The notes: a model not told the origin generated them from the letters alone. A stretch of 45,322 nucleotides of DNA from Alphaproteobacteria bacterium (GCA_030425395.1 JAUIAS010000028.1:1-45322), one strand, 5' to 3'; shown: positions 8,140-16,290, counted from the stretch's first letter. Numbers and translations: made by a program.

Positions 8140-9372
8140 ATGACAACCTATCAAATCGAACGCTTGGGCATGCAGGGGGACGGGATCGCGTCCGGCCCTG
8201 TCTATGTCCCGCGTGCCCTACCCGGTGAGGTCGCGACCGGCACCCTATCGGGCCAGAGCTTGACCGATGTGCGTATTGAAACGCCGTCGGACGACCGCGT
8301 GAAACCCCCGTGTCCGCATTACAAGGGATGTGGCGGGTGCCAGTTACAACACGCTTCTGACGCGTTTGTAGCGGATTGGAAGCAGGATGCCGTCCGCCGT
8401 GCCCTGTCAGCCCAAGGGATCGACGCCGTATTCAGGCCAATCGCCACGTCGCCATCCCACAGCCGCCGCCGCGCCACCTTTGCGGCGCGACGGACCAAGA
8501 AGGGCACGACGGTGGGCTTTCATGGGCGCGCGTCTGATACCATAGTGCCTGTGCCCGATTGCCACTTGCTGGACGCAGGGTTGAAGCCGGGTCTGGATCT
8601 TGCCCACGCATTGGCGGCCACGGGTGCAAGCCGCAAGGCAACCCTTAGCGTTCATTGCACGCTGAGCAGCGGCGGCCTGGATGTCATGGTCAGCGGTGGC
8701 AAGCCACTGGATGGCCCCTTGCGAGTGATCCTCGGGGGGTTGGCAGAAGACCATAGATTGACCCGGCTGGTGTGGGAGGACGAGCCAATCGCCCAGCGCA
8801 CGCCGCCCCGTCAGGACTTTGATGGAATCGCGGTTGTCCCGCCGCCGGGGGCATTTCTTCAGGCAACCGAACATGGGGAGACCGCATTGCGCGCGGGCGT
8901 GAATGAGGTGACCCAAGGAGCGGGCAGGATCATTGATCTGTTTGCCGGGTGCGGCACCTTTGCCCTGCCACTTGCGCGGGACGCGCAGGTGCATGCCGTC
9001 GAGGGTAGCGCCGCGATGATCGAGGCGCTGGACCATGGCTGGCGTAATGCGCAGGGGCTCAAACAGGTGACGACCGAGGTCCGCGATCTGTTCCGTAATC
9101 CGCTGATGGCCGAAGATCTGACCCGATATGACGCTGCCGTTATCGACCCGCCGCGCGCGGGCGCGCAGGCGCAGGTGGAAACGCTGGCCAAATCCGGGAT
9201 ACCGGCGATTGCCTTTGTTTCCTGTAATCCGGTGACCTTTGCCCGCGAGGCGCGTGTTCTGATTGATGCCGGGTATCATCTGCATCATGTGCAGGTGGTG
9301 GATCAGTTCCGTTGGTCCCCTCATATCGAACTTGTCGCTGCTTTCGGTTTGGATAAGAAGAGCGAAACCTAG
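8140..9372 (+). CDS. TrmA/RlmD-family RNA (uracil-5-)-methyltransferase
   Basis: This 410-residue, SAM-dependent enzyme would methylate C5 of a uracil in rRNA or tRNA. It opens with a short TRAM-like beta domain, then a cysteine cluster (CPHYKGCGGCQLQ, with a later cysteine in VPDCHLL) that fits the 4Fe-4S site of RlmD-type enzymes. The catalytic domain has the SAM motif IIDLFAGCGTFALPLA, then VIDPPRAG and the nucleophile motif FVSCNPVTFARE. The ATG at 8140 is 37 bases after the ABC gene, with only a weak ribosome binding site. The 23S rRNA m5U activity of RlmD is the likeliest role, but the exact target base is inferred. Confidence 0.88.
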   Translation: MTTYQIERLGMQGDGIASGPVYVPRALPGEVATGTLSGQSLTDVRIETPSDDRVKPPCPHYKGCGGCQLQHASDAFVADWKQDAVRRALSAQGIDAVFRPIATSPSHSRRRATFAARRTKKGTTVGFHGRASDTIVPVPDCHLLDAGLKPGLDLAHALAATGASRKATLSVHCTLSSGGLDVMVSGGKPLDGPLRVILGGLAEDHRLTRLVWEDEPIAQRTPPRQDFDGIAVVPPPGAFLQATEHGETALRAGVNEVTQGAGRIIDLFAGCGTFALPLARDAQVHAVEGSAAMIEALDHGWRNAQGLKQVTTEVRDLFRNPLMAEDLTRYDAAVIDPPRAGAQAQVETLAKSGIPAIAFVSCNPVTFAREARVLIDAGYHLHHVQVVDQFRWSPHIELVAAFGLDKKSET

Positions 9373-9391
9373 CCCAAGGAGCCTCCAACCC

Positions 9392-10195
9392 ATGCAACTT
9401 CGCGAAAGACTTGCCGATTGGCTCAGCAAGCCAGCCGTCAGCAATTTCATTATCGGCGTCATTCTGGTGAATGCTGTGCTGCTTGGAATGGAAACGTCGG
9501 ACACGATCATGTCGCGCGTGGGTGGGGTGATCCACCTGTTGGATAACCTGTGCCTTGCGATTTTCGTGATCGAACTGGCGGCCAAGCTGTTCGCGCTGGG
9601 CCCGCGTTTCTTTCGTAGCGGATGGAATATCTTTGATTTCGTGATCGTTGGCATTGCCCTTGTTCCAGCGGCTCAGGGCCTTTCGGTGTTGCGGGCGTTG
9701 CGGATTTTGCGGGTGATGCGGGTGATTTCCGTCGCGCCAAGCCTGCGCCGCGTGGTCGAAGGCTTTGTGACGGCCCTTCCCGGTATGGGAAGCGTTTTTC
9801 TGCTTATGGGGATCATCTTTTATATCGGGTCGGTGATGGCGACCAAGCTCTTTGGCGATACGTTCCCCGATTGGTTCGGAACGCTGGGATATTCGGCGTA
9901 TTCATTGTTCCAGATCATGACGCTGGAAAGCTGGTCCATGGGGATCGTGCGCCCAGTGATGGAAATCTATCCCTATGCGTGGGCGTTCTTTGTCCCGTTC
10001 ATCATGATGACGACTTTTGCGGTGGTGAACCTGCTTGTTGGTTTGATCGTGAATTCCATGCAGGATGCCCATTCTGCCGATGAAGGCGAAAGAACCGATG
10101 CGTATCGCGACGAGGTTCTGGCCCGGCTGACTGCAATCGAAGCCCGGTTGCAAGATGCTCCGAAAGCCACCAAGGAAGACGCCGCGAAAAAGTGA
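9392..10195 (+). CDS. Bacterial voltage-gated sodium channel (BacNav)
   Basis: This 267-residue inner-membrane channel subunit would assemble as a homotetramer. Segments S1-S4 form the voltage sensor; S4 (LRALRILRVMRVI) has gating arginines at 101, 104, 107 and 110, every third residue. The pore follows, with the selectivity filter TLESWSM at residues 177-183, the same filter as in the crystallised NavAb channel, and an S6 segment ending NLLVGLIVNSMQDA. The charged C-terminus fits the usual coiled-coil bundle. The ATG at 9392 follows AAGGAG by a good distance. The gene sits 19 bases after the RNA methyltransferase. In marine bacteria such channels are linked to sodium homeostasis and motility; the specific role here is unknown. 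Confidence 0.92.
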   Translation: MQLRERLADWLSKPAVSNFIIGVILVNAVLLGMETSDTIMSRVGGVIHLLDNLCLAIFVIELAAKLFALGPRFFRSGWNIFDFVIVGIALVPAAQGLSVLRALRILRVMRVISVAPSLRRVVEGFVTALPGMGSVFLLMGIIFYIGSVMATKLFGDTFPDWFGTLGYSAYSLFQIMTLESWSMGIVRPVMEIYPYAWAFFVPFIMMTTFAVVNLLVGLIVNSMQDAHSADEGERTDAYRDEVLARLTAIEARLQDAPKATKEDAAKK

Positions 10196-10256
10196 TTTTG
10201 ACCACTGGCGAGGCTGGTGTAGGACACCGGAAAACAAGATCGAGGCAGGCAATATC

Positions 10257-10763
10257 TTGAAACGCAGAACATTCACATTGCTGGGGCTGGGCTCCATGGC
10301 TCTTGCGGGGTGTGGAATAGGCACCGCGCCGAGGGTGCGCCGCTATAACGGGCCAGAGGTGACCTCGATTGTCGTCAACAAGGGTGCGCGCAAGATGTAT
10401 CTGCTGCACAACGAAACAGTGCTGCGCGAATACAAGGTCGATCTGGGGTTTGCACCGACAGGCCACAAACGCATAGAAGGCGATGGCAAGACACCGGAAG
10501 GCACTTACCGGATTGATCGCCACAATCCCAATTCACAGTTTCATCTGTCGGTAGGGATTTCCTATCCCAACACGCAGGATCGCATGGCCGCCAAGGCCAT
10601 GGGTAAAAGTCCGGGTGGCGATATCTTTATTCACGGGCAGCCCAATCGCCAGAAGGTCAAAGGGCCAGATTGGACAGCAGGGTGCATCGCTGTAAGTAAC
10701 CAAGAAATCGAAGAAATTTACGCGATGGTGAACAAGGGCACGATCATCACTATTCGGCCGTAG
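10257..10763 (+). CDS. L,D-transpeptidase (YkuD domain) lipoprotein
   Basis: This 168-residue exported protein has a YkuD catalytic domain with His126 (IFIHGQ) and the catalytic cysteine Cys143 (TAGCIAVSN). Such enzymes make 3-3 cross-links in peptidoglycan, attach proteins to it, or act as related hydrolases. The N-terminus (MKRRTFTLLGLGSMALAGC) has a twin-arginine-like start and a lipobox with Cys19, so membrane anchoring is likely. The start is taken as TTG 10257 because it begins exactly at the signal peptide and AGGCAGGC lies upstream. The 3' end overlaps the convergent CAP-domain gene by 14 bases. Confidence 0.87.
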   Translation: MKRRTFTLLGLGSMALAGCGIGTAPRVRRYNGPEVTSIVVNKGARKMYLLHNETVLREYKVDLGFAPTGHKRIEGDGKTPEGTYRIDRHNPNSQFHLSVGISYPNTQDRMAAKAMGKSPGGDIFIHGQPNRQKVKGPDWTAGCIAVSNQEIEEIYAMVNKGTIITIRP

Positions 10764-11304
10764 GCTCCAAACCGGCCGAGTTGCCCAAAGGCGTGCCCAT
10801 CACGAGGGTCCACCAGATTTTACCGTTGGGTTCCTGAAACCACGCGAAGCCCATTTCGCTGGCGCGTTGTTCCAAAATGACGGCACGCGTTGTGGGTGTT
10901 TCCATCCATGCGGCCAGCGTTTCGGTTTCTGTCTCGTAGGTTTCCGAGATCACTTCGCCCAGCAGTTCGCCCAGGTATCCGACCCGGCGCACCCGATCCA
11001 GCGGGGAAGACCCGTCCGACCCAAAGTGCCACGGGCGGTTCTGAACCGACATATCCCGCGAATGGGTGGCCGCCGCGGCGTTCAGCTTGGCGTCAAGTTC
11101 GACTGCCCCGCGACCCGATGCCTGACGCAGTGCGTTCACCGAATCAAGCATGCGGAACTGCAGTTTGGCGGTGTCATTGGGCTTGATCCTGTAAACCTTG
11201 GGCAGCGGTTTGCCATCGGTGCCGATCTGTGGCGGTGTTTGGGTCGTCTCGCACGCGGCAAGGCCAAGACCGGCAATCAGCAGAACAGAAATCAAGCGGA
11301 ACAT
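10750..11304 (-). CDS. CAP/SCP-domain lipoprotein
   Basis: This 184-residue protein belongs to the CAP (SCP, PR-1-like) superfamily. Visible motifs are MLDSVNALRQASGRGAVELD, the His-containing AAATHSRDMSVQNRPWHFG and GYLGELLGEVI. The N-terminus is a lipoprotein signal with lipobox LAAC, the lipidated residue being Cys18. CAP proteins are extracytoplasmic and mostly of unknown biochemical role. The ATG at 11302-11304 is well supported by GGGAGG upstream on the minus strand. It lies between two L,D-transpeptidase genes, which suggests a cell-envelope role. Confidence 0.85.
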   Translation of the reverse strand: MFRLISVLLIAGLGLAACETTQTPPQIGTDGKPLPKVYRIKPNDTAKLQFRMLDSVNALRQASGRGAVELDAKLNAAAATHSRDMSVQNRPWHFGSDGSSPLDRVRRVGYLGELLGEVISETYETETETLAAWMETPTTRAVILEQRASEMGFAWFQEPNGKIWWTLVMGTPLGNSAGLEPTAE

Positions 11305-11470
11305 GAGGAACCCTCCCAAAGAGACAGCACAGGCAATATCGTGGAGCCTTGCAGTATTCAAACCCACAAATCTGTCATCTGATCTGCTCTCAATGGTTTG
11401 AATTGCGATTGAGGCTTTCCGGCACTAGGGTTTGGAGCCGATCGAGCACGATTTGAAAAGGGAAAATCCC

Positions 11471-12070
11471 ATGAAGCAAGCACCCGGCACGCCGACGCGG
11501 CGTGGATTCATTGCTGGGGCTGCGTCTTTGGTGGCCAGCCCGGCGTTTGCCCAAAGCTATAACTCCGCTGCAACGACAGAAGTAGAGCGGGACCTGTCCC
11601 AATCCGTCCGACGCAATATCTCGAGCTTTCGATCCATGGACTGGCGACCGTTCTTTGACACCCTGCGGAATGGTGCCGTTCTTGTCGATATATCGTCACG
11701 CGCGCTGCATTTCTGGAGCGAGGATGGCGCGACCTACAAACTTTATCCTTCTTCCGTTCCATTGACCGAAGACCTCACCCGACGTGGCCGCACATCCGTG
11801 GTGCGCAAGGTCGAGGGGCCCAGCTGGCGCCCGACGCCGGCCATGCTGGAACGGAATCCCGAATGGCCATCCTATATTCCGCCGGGACCAGAAAACCCTC
11901 TGGGCACGCACGCTCTTTATCTTGGGTGGACATATTACCGAATCCACGGCACCCACGACACACGCAAGATCGGGCGTCGTTCTTCGAATGGATGCGTCGG
12001 GCTTTATAACGAACACATCGCAGAGCTGTTCGCGATGACCAAAGTAGGCACACAAGTGTTGCTAATATGA
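11471..12070 (+). CDS. L,D-transpeptidase (YkuD domain), exported
   Basis: This 199-residue protein begins with a Tat-type signal (TRRGFIAGAASLVASPAFA, probable cleavage after AFA). Its YkuD domain has His159 in RIHGTHD and the catalytic Cys175 in SSNGCVGLYN, so it should act on peptidoglycan stem peptides in the periplasm. It differs in length and sequence from the YkuD lipoprotein at 10257 and is not a recent duplicate. The ATG at 11471 is preceded by an AAGGGAAAA ribosome binding site; an earlier ATG at 11432 would add residues ahead of the signal peptide. A 137-base gap separates it from the next gene. Confidence 0.87.
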   Translation: MKQAPGTPTRRGFIAGAASLVASPAFAQSYNSAATTEVERDLSQSVRRNISSFRSMDWRPFFDTLRNGAVLVDISSRALHFWSEDGATYKLYPSSVPLTEDLTRRGRTSVVRKVEGPSWRPTPAMLERNPEWPSYIPPGPENPLGTHALYLGWTYYRIHGTHDTRKIGRRSSNGCVGLYNEHIAELFAMTKVGTQVLLI

Positions 12071-12207
12071 CGACATTATGCGCTTCCACGGGGGAAGTTT
12101 GGTAAACGGTAATTGCAATCGCTTGGAAATGCGGATTAGAAAAAACTACGAGGTAAGTCTAAGATGCATGGCCCAATTTTTGCGCCGTGCAATTACTGGA
12201 GGTTAAC

Positions 12208-12390
12208 ATGAAGAAACTCGTTCTCGCCGCTGCGCTCTCCGCTGCTGCTTCGACCGCATTCGCCGGCAACCTGTCGGAGCCGGTTGTAGAAGCACCCGTG
12301 ATCGTTGAAGAAGCATCCAGCTCCTCTTCGGGCATCCTGCTTCCGCTGCTGCTGCTGGTCGTCGTGGCCGCTGCTGTTGCAAACGACTGA
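12208..12390 (+). CDS. Small exported membrane-anchored protein, unknown function
   Basis: This 60-residue protein has a clear Sec signal peptide (MKKLVLAAALSAAASTAFA, predicted cleavage AFA/GN). A short acidic, proline/valine-rich segment follows, then a serine run (EASSSSSG) and a C-terminal hydrophobic helix (ILLPLLLLVVVAAAVA) ending ND. The mature form would be about 41 residues with one membrane helix. The ATG at 12208 has a strong GGAGG site. The gene is followed by two hairpins: a small one at 12393-12409 and the strong terminator. I recall similar short proteins in roseobacters, but no function is known to me. Confidence 0.8.
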   Translation: MKKLVLAAALSAAASTAFAGNLSEPVVEAPVIVEEASSSSSGILLPLLLLVVVAAAVAND

Positions 12391-12410
12391 TATTCTCACC
12401 TTGTGAGAAG

Positions 12411-12444
12411 AAAAAGGCGGTGGAGTTTTCCACCGCCTTTTTTC
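12411..12444. terminator. Bidirectional intrinsic terminator
   Basis: A 12-base perfect stem (aaaggcggtgga at 12413-12424 with tccaccgccttt at 12429-12440) has a 4-base loop. It is flanked by an A-run on the left and a T-run on the right, so it can stop transcription from both sides. It serves the small exported protein gene (plus) and hemH (minus). Confidence 0.9.
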
Positions 12445-12472
12445 GTGTTTCGATGTCTGCCGTGGCTCCGGG

Positions 12473-13537
12473 TCAACCCAGCCATCCCTTGAGGTTGTCC
12501 TGGATAACGGCGGACAGCGCGGCGATATGGGCATCGTCATCGTTGAGACAGGGGATATAGGTAAATTCCTCGCCGCCTGCTTCTTCAAAGCTCTCCTTGA
12601 TCTCTTCGTTGATCTCTTCAAGCGTTTCGATGCAATCGGCTGAAAAGGCGGGGGCGCAGACCGCGATATTCTTTTTGCCGCCTTCCGCGAGGCGTGCGAC
12701 TTCTTCCACGGTATAGGGCTGCAACCATTCTTCGGGACCAAAGCGGGATTGGAAGGTGGTGGTGATGTCTGTATCCGCCCATCCCAGCCGTTCCTTGAGA
12801 AGCCGCGTCGTTTTCTGGCACTGGCAGTGATAAGGATCGCCTTCCATCAGGTATCGTTGTGGGACGCCGTGATAGGAACACACCAGAATGTCTGGTTTCT
12901 TCTCAAGCCCTGCGTAGGCTCTTTCGACCGATTTGGCGAGCGCGTCGATATAGAGCGGATGGGCAAAATATGGCTCTACGGTGCGGGTGGTGGGCTGCCA
13001 TTTTTCTTCCATCAGTGCGCGAAAGAATTGATCATTGGCTGTGGCGGACGTCGCACCCGCGTAGTGGGGATAAAGCGGGAAGAACAAGATCTTGGTGCAT
13101 CCGGCTTCGACCATGGCGCGGACCTTGGATTTGGTCGATGGGTTGCCATAGCGCATACAAAAATCAACCATGACGTCATCGCCATAGAGATCGTGCATGG
13201 ATTGCTTGATCTTGGCGGTTTGCTGTTTGGTGATGGTCATCAGCGGGCTTTCGTTGTCCGCTTCGTTCCAGATGGATCGATAGGCCGCGCCGGAAGTGAA
13301 CGGGCGCTTGGTCAGGATAACCAGTTGCAGCAACGGCTGCCACAGCCACGCGCTGTAGTCGATGACGCGCTTGTCAGACAGGAATTCGTTCAAATACCGG
13401 CGCATCGACCAGTAGTCGTGATTGTCCGGCGTTCCCAGATTTGCAAGGAGGATACCCACCTTGGCCGCCGGAACCGGCGGGTGATCTGCGGGCGCATGTG
13501 CGGGGCAGGTGGCCGTCTTGGTCGTGTCGAGCATCAT
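12473..13537 (-). CDS. hemH: Ferrochelatase
   Basis: This 354-residue ferrochelatase inserts Fe2+ into protoporphyrin IX, the last step of protoheme synthesis. Diagnostic stretches are GILLANLGTPD, SYHGVPQRYL with the metal-site histidine, and APAFSADCIETLEEINEE. The length fits the family. The start could be ATG 13537 or the adjacent ATG 13534. The gene follows the NDUFAF5-like methyltransferase gene on the same strand by 54 bases and appears to have its own promoter overlapping the end of that gene. The downstream terminator is shared with the convergent small-protein gene. Confidence 0.95.
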   Translation of the reverse strand: MMLDTTKTATCPAHAPADHPPVPAAKVGILLANLGTPDNHDYWSMRRYLNEFLSDKRVIDYSAWLWQPLLQLVILTKRPFTSGAAYRSIWNEADNESPLMTITKQQTAKIKQSMHDLYGDDVMVDFCMRYGNPSTKSKVRAMVEAGCTKILFFPLYPHYAGATSATANDQFFRALMEEKWQPTTRTVEPYFAHPLYIDALAKSVERAYAGLEKKPDILVCSYHGVPQRYLMEGDPYHCQCQKTTRLLKERLGWADTDITTTFQSRFGPEEWLQPYTVEEVARLAEGGKKNIAVCAPAFSADCIETLEEINEEIKESFEEAGGEEFTYIPCLNDDDAHIAALSAVIQDNLKGWLG

Positions 13538-13567
13538 CGGATCCGATTTTTTGGCAGGATTTGCGAC

Positions 13568-13595
13568 GAGATAACCGCTTTTCGGCGTTCGTCAA
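13568..13595 (-). promoter_or_regulatory. Candidate hemH promoter
   Basis: On the minus strand TTGACG (13590-13595) is followed after 16 bases by TATCTC (13568-13573), placing the start of transcription some 25 bases before the hemH ATG. The -35 is close to consensus and the -10 is weaker. The -35 overlaps the stop of the upstream methyltransferase gene. Confidence 0.4.
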
Positions 13596-14410
13596 TCAAT
13601 CAGCTTGGTTTCTTTGGTATTCAGCGCGTCCGAAAGGCGTTCCATCGCCGAACCGGGACGCAGCGGTTTGGGTTGCGACGCAGCCGGTGCCCATCCGGTA
13701 AGGGTGACAAGCTCAAAGCTTGCGCGAATGCGCCCACAGTCACCGGGGAAGCTGGCGCGATATATCTCATTGGCGCTCTCAAAGAGAGATCGGCGGGTTG
13801 TCCTGCGCACGCGTTCGGCCAGTGCATTGGTTTCGCCCATCGCGCGCAAATCATGCATCAGATGAAACACATCGCGGTATTCCGCTGAAATCGTGTTGCT
13901 GTCGGCGACTGGGAGGGCAAGGTTGGCACGTTGCAACAGCGCCCCGGAATCCCGGATATCCGCCATCGGCAACACGCGCGGAGACAGCCCGCCGTAAATC
14001 TGAATTTCTGCTTCGGCCAGCGCTGCGCGCAGTTCGGCCAGTGTTTGACCGCCGAGGCTGACCGACAGGAACAGTCCGTCTTCGCGCAGAGCGCGGCGGC
14101 ATTGGATGATCTGGCCCACGGGATCATTCGCCCAATGCAGGCAAAACCCATGAACCACCAGATCATGCGAACCGACTTCGAGATCAAGGATTTCGTTGTC
14201 GTTGACGATGCGCGCATCGGGCAGGATTTTGCGCCATTGATCGGGGAACGGCGTCACCACAGCGGGTGATAGAAAGGTTCTGTTAACCATTTCAAGGCGA
14301 TCCTGAACTTCATCTATTACGGCATCGTTCAGGAAATGCGTTTCAACCCGCGCGCGGGCGCGGTGCCGCAGCAGGGTGGATCGGTCAATCAAGGGAGAAG
14401 CGCCAGTCAT
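13592..14410 (-). CDS. NDUFAF5/BioC-like SAM-dependent methyltransferase-fold protein
   Basis: This 272-residue protein resembles the alphaproteobacterial homologues of mitochondrial NDUFAF5, a complex I assembly factor. Supporting stretches are DLVVHGFCLHWANDPVGQ, ALREDGLFLSVSLGGQTLAELR and GGLSPRVLPMADIRDSGALLQ. The usual glycine-rich SAM motif I is not evident after the N-terminal region (MVNRTFLSPAVVTPFPDQW stands there instead), although the post-motif regions are kept. In mitochondria NDUFAF5 hydroxylates an arginine of a complex I subunit; a similar role here is only an inference. The gene is 17 bases from the divergent comF, so promoters must lie inside the coding regions. Confidence 0.75.
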   Translation of the reverse strand: MTGASPLIDRSTLLRHRARARVETHFLNDAVIDEVQDRLEMVNRTFLSPAVVTPFPDQWRKILPDARIVNDNEILDLEVGSHDLVVHGFCLHWANDPVGQIIQCRRALREDGLFLSVSLGGQTLAELRAALAEAEIQIYGGLSPRVLPMADIRDSGALLQRANLALPVADSNTISAEYRDVFHLMHDLRAMGETNALAERVRRTTRRSLFESANEIYRASFPGDCGRIRASFELVTLTGWAPAASQPKPLRPGSAMERLSDALNTKETKLID

Positions 14411-14427
14411 GAGCGCAAGCTAGTCTG

Positions 14428-15159
14428 ATGCATGAGGGATTTCAAACGGCGCTTTCGGTTCTGTTTCCGCCGGCCTGTCTGGCTTGCGGCGAAATCGTGG
14501 ACAGCACCAATGCGCTATGTGGTCCATGTTGGCGGGACACACCGTTTATCGGTGGCGTATGCTGTGACATGTGCGGCATCCCGCAGCACGGTCCGCGCGA
14601 TCCGGACGCGGCCATTGTGTGTGATGACTGCTTGCGGCACCCGCGCAACTGGGCATCGGGGCGTGCGGCGCTGATCTATCGTGACAAGGGCCGCAGGATT
14701 GTTCTGAGCCTTAAACACGGCGACCGCCATGATATTGCGCGGATGGCGGGGCTTTGGATGGTTCGGGCGATTTCCGATATTCTGACGCCCGATACTCTTC
14801 TTGTGCCGGTCCCGTTGCACTGGACACGATTTTTCCGGCGCACGTTCAATCAATCGGCATTGCTCGCACAGGCGATGGCGCAGCAATCGACATGCGAGGT
14901 GTTGCCAGATGCATTGCGGCGGCGGGTGCGGACGGCATCGCTGGATCATTCCAGCCCAAGCGAGCGAATGCATATTTTGCGCCAAACCATGGAAGCCAGC
15001 GCCAAGGGGAAAATCCAGATAGGTGGCCGCCATATTGTCATTGTGGATGATGTGATGACATCGGGCGCCACCTTTTTTGAGGCAACCCGCGCCTGTTTGG
15101 ATGCAGGTGCGGCAAAGGTGTCCGTGGTAGCACTGGCGCGCGCGGCCAAGACGCCCTAG
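14428..15159 (+). CDS. comF: ComF family protein (double zinc ribbon and phosphoribosyltransferase)
   Basis: This 243-residue protein has an N-terminal cysteine-rich zinc-binding region (CLACG, LCGPCW, CCDMCG, CDDC). A phosphoribosyltransferase-type domain follows, with the PRPP motif IVIVDDVMTSGAT at residues 203-215. ComF relatives act in DNA uptake and natural transformation, probably with PriA and ComFA-like partners; the exact reaction is not established. The gene leads a plus-strand group comF-grxC-nitrilase-marR with short spacings. The ATG at 14428 is the first in frame after the divergent gene; its ribosome binding site is weak. Confidence 0.88.
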   Translation: MHEGFQTALSVLFPPACLACGEIVDSTNALCGPCWRDTPFIGGVCCDMCGIPQHGPRDPDAAIVCDDCLRHPRNWASGRAALIYRDKGRRIVLSLKHGDRHDIARMAGLWMVRAISDILTPDTLLVPVPLHWTRFFRRTFNQSALLAQAMAQQSTCEVLPDALRRRVRTASLDHSSPSERMHILRQTMEASAKGKIQIGGRHIVIVDDVMTSGATFFEATRACLDAGAAKVSVVALARAAKTP

Positions 15160-15199
15160 GTTTATGGAAACGGAATATTTTGTCCCGGGATCCAAATTC

Positions 15200-15454
15200 A
15201 TGCCGAATGTTGAAATCTACACCTCCCCGCTGTGCGGCTTTTGCCACGCGGCCAAACGCTTGTTGAACCAGAAGGGCGTCACCTTTTCCGAGATTGATGT
15301 CTGGGCCGCACCTGATCGTAAACCCGAGATGATGGAACGTGCCGGGGGACGGCATACAGTTCCGCAAATCTTTATCGGAGATGTGCACGTAGGCGGCTGC
15401 GATGAGCTTTATGCGCTCGAGCGCGCGGGCAAGCTTGATCCGATGTTGAGCTGA
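15200..15454 (+). CDS. grxC: Glutaredoxin 3 family
   Basis: This 84-residue glutaredoxin begins MPNVEIYTSPLCGFC, with active-site Cys12 and Cys15. The motif is CGFC rather than the textbook CPYC. The cis-proline TVPQIFIG and the C-terminal GGCDELYALE complete the fold and the glutathione-binding groove. It would reduce protein disulfides or glutathione mixed disulfides in the cytoplasm. ATG 15200 is preferred over an in-frame ATG at 15164 because homologues start directly at the first beta strand. The stop is two bases before the next gene. Confidence 0.92.
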   Translation: MPNVEIYTSPLCGFCHAAKRLLNQKGVTFSEIDVWAAPDRKPEMMERAGGRHTVPQIFIGDVHVGGCDELYALERAGKLDPMLS

Positions 15455-15456
15455 TC

Positions 15457-16290
15457 ATGAAAGGGGCGCTGCTTCAGCTGACCTCTTCTGACGATCCTGC
15501 CGCAAACCGCGCGCAGGTGATCGCTGATTTGGCGCACGCGGCGGGCTTGGGGGCGCAGTTTGTCCTGACGCCGGAAGTGACCAACTGTGTGTCTAGCAGC
15601 AGAGCCCGGCAGCAAGATGTGCTGTGCCAAGAGGCAGATGACGAAACGCTTCGCGCCATTCGCGCCGCTGCGGCGGAAAACGGTCTGACCGTTCTTATCG
15701 GGTCGCTGGCCTTGAAAACCGATGATGCGGACGGGCGGTTTGCCAACCGATCATTCCTGATCGGATCCGGCGGCGATATTCTGGCGCGATACGACAAGAT
15801 TCATATGTTCGACGTGCAGGTATCAGCGGAAGAAACCTATCGCGAATCGGCGGGCTATCGCCCGGGTGATCGAGCGGTCGTGGCTTCGACGCCCTGGGGA
15901 ATGTTGGGCCTGACGATTTGCTACGATATCCGGTTCCCCATGCTTTATCAGCGCCTCGCGCTCAACGGTGCCACGATGATCAGCGTGCCGTCGGCGTTTT
16001 CGCCTGTTACCGGGGTCGCCCATTGGGAAAGTCTTCTGCGCGCACGGGCGATTGAAACCGGTTGTTTCATCCTGGCCCCTGCACAGACCGGCACGCACCC
16101 GACATCGGGCGGCAAAGCGCGCAAGACGCACGGGCACAGTATGGTTGTGTCGCCCTGGGGCGAGGTTGTTCTGGATGCAGGCACCGAAGCGGGCGTTTTC
16201 ATGTTTGAGATCGACACCGACGCCGTCGCCGAGGCCCGCGCCAAAGTGCCATCCCTGACCCATATCCGGGAATTTGGCGGCCCGACATGA
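15457..16290 (+). CDS. Carbon-nitrogen hydrolase (nitrilase superfamily, Nit1-like)
   Basis: This 277-residue enzyme has the nitrilase-superfamily catalytic triad: Glu40 (LTPEVTN), Lys114 (YDKIHMFD) and Cys155 (TICYDIRFP). It is most like the Nit1/omega-amidase branch, whose members hydrolyse deaminated glutathione or alpha-keto amides; placement next to a glutaredoxin gene agrees with glutathione-repair chemistry but does not prove it. The ATG is two bases after the grxC stop, and the end overlaps the marR gene by 4 bases (ATGA), so the cluster is likely one operon. Confidence 0.88.
   Translation: MKGALLQLTSSDDPAANRAQVIADLAHAAGLGAQFVLTPEVTNCVSSSRARQQDVLCQEADDETLRAIRAAAAENGLTVLIGSLALKTDDADGRFANRSFLIGSGGDILARYDKIHMFDVQVSAEETYRESAGYRPGDRAVVASTPWGMLGLTICYDIRFPMLYQRLALNGATMISVPSAFSPVTGVAHWESLLRARAIETGCFILAPAQTGTHPTSGGKARKTHGHSMVVSPWGEVVLDAGTEAGVFMFEIDTDAVAEARAKVPSLTHIREFGGPT

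Noticed and set aside
8407-9654. Minus-strand open frame of 415 codons over the RNA methyltransferase gene
   Set aside because: Shadow of the plus-strand methyltransferase and channel genes.
12749-13888. Plus-strand open frame of 379 codons over hemH
   Set aside because: Antisense to ferrochelatase, which has all its family motifs; no ribosome binding site or domain.
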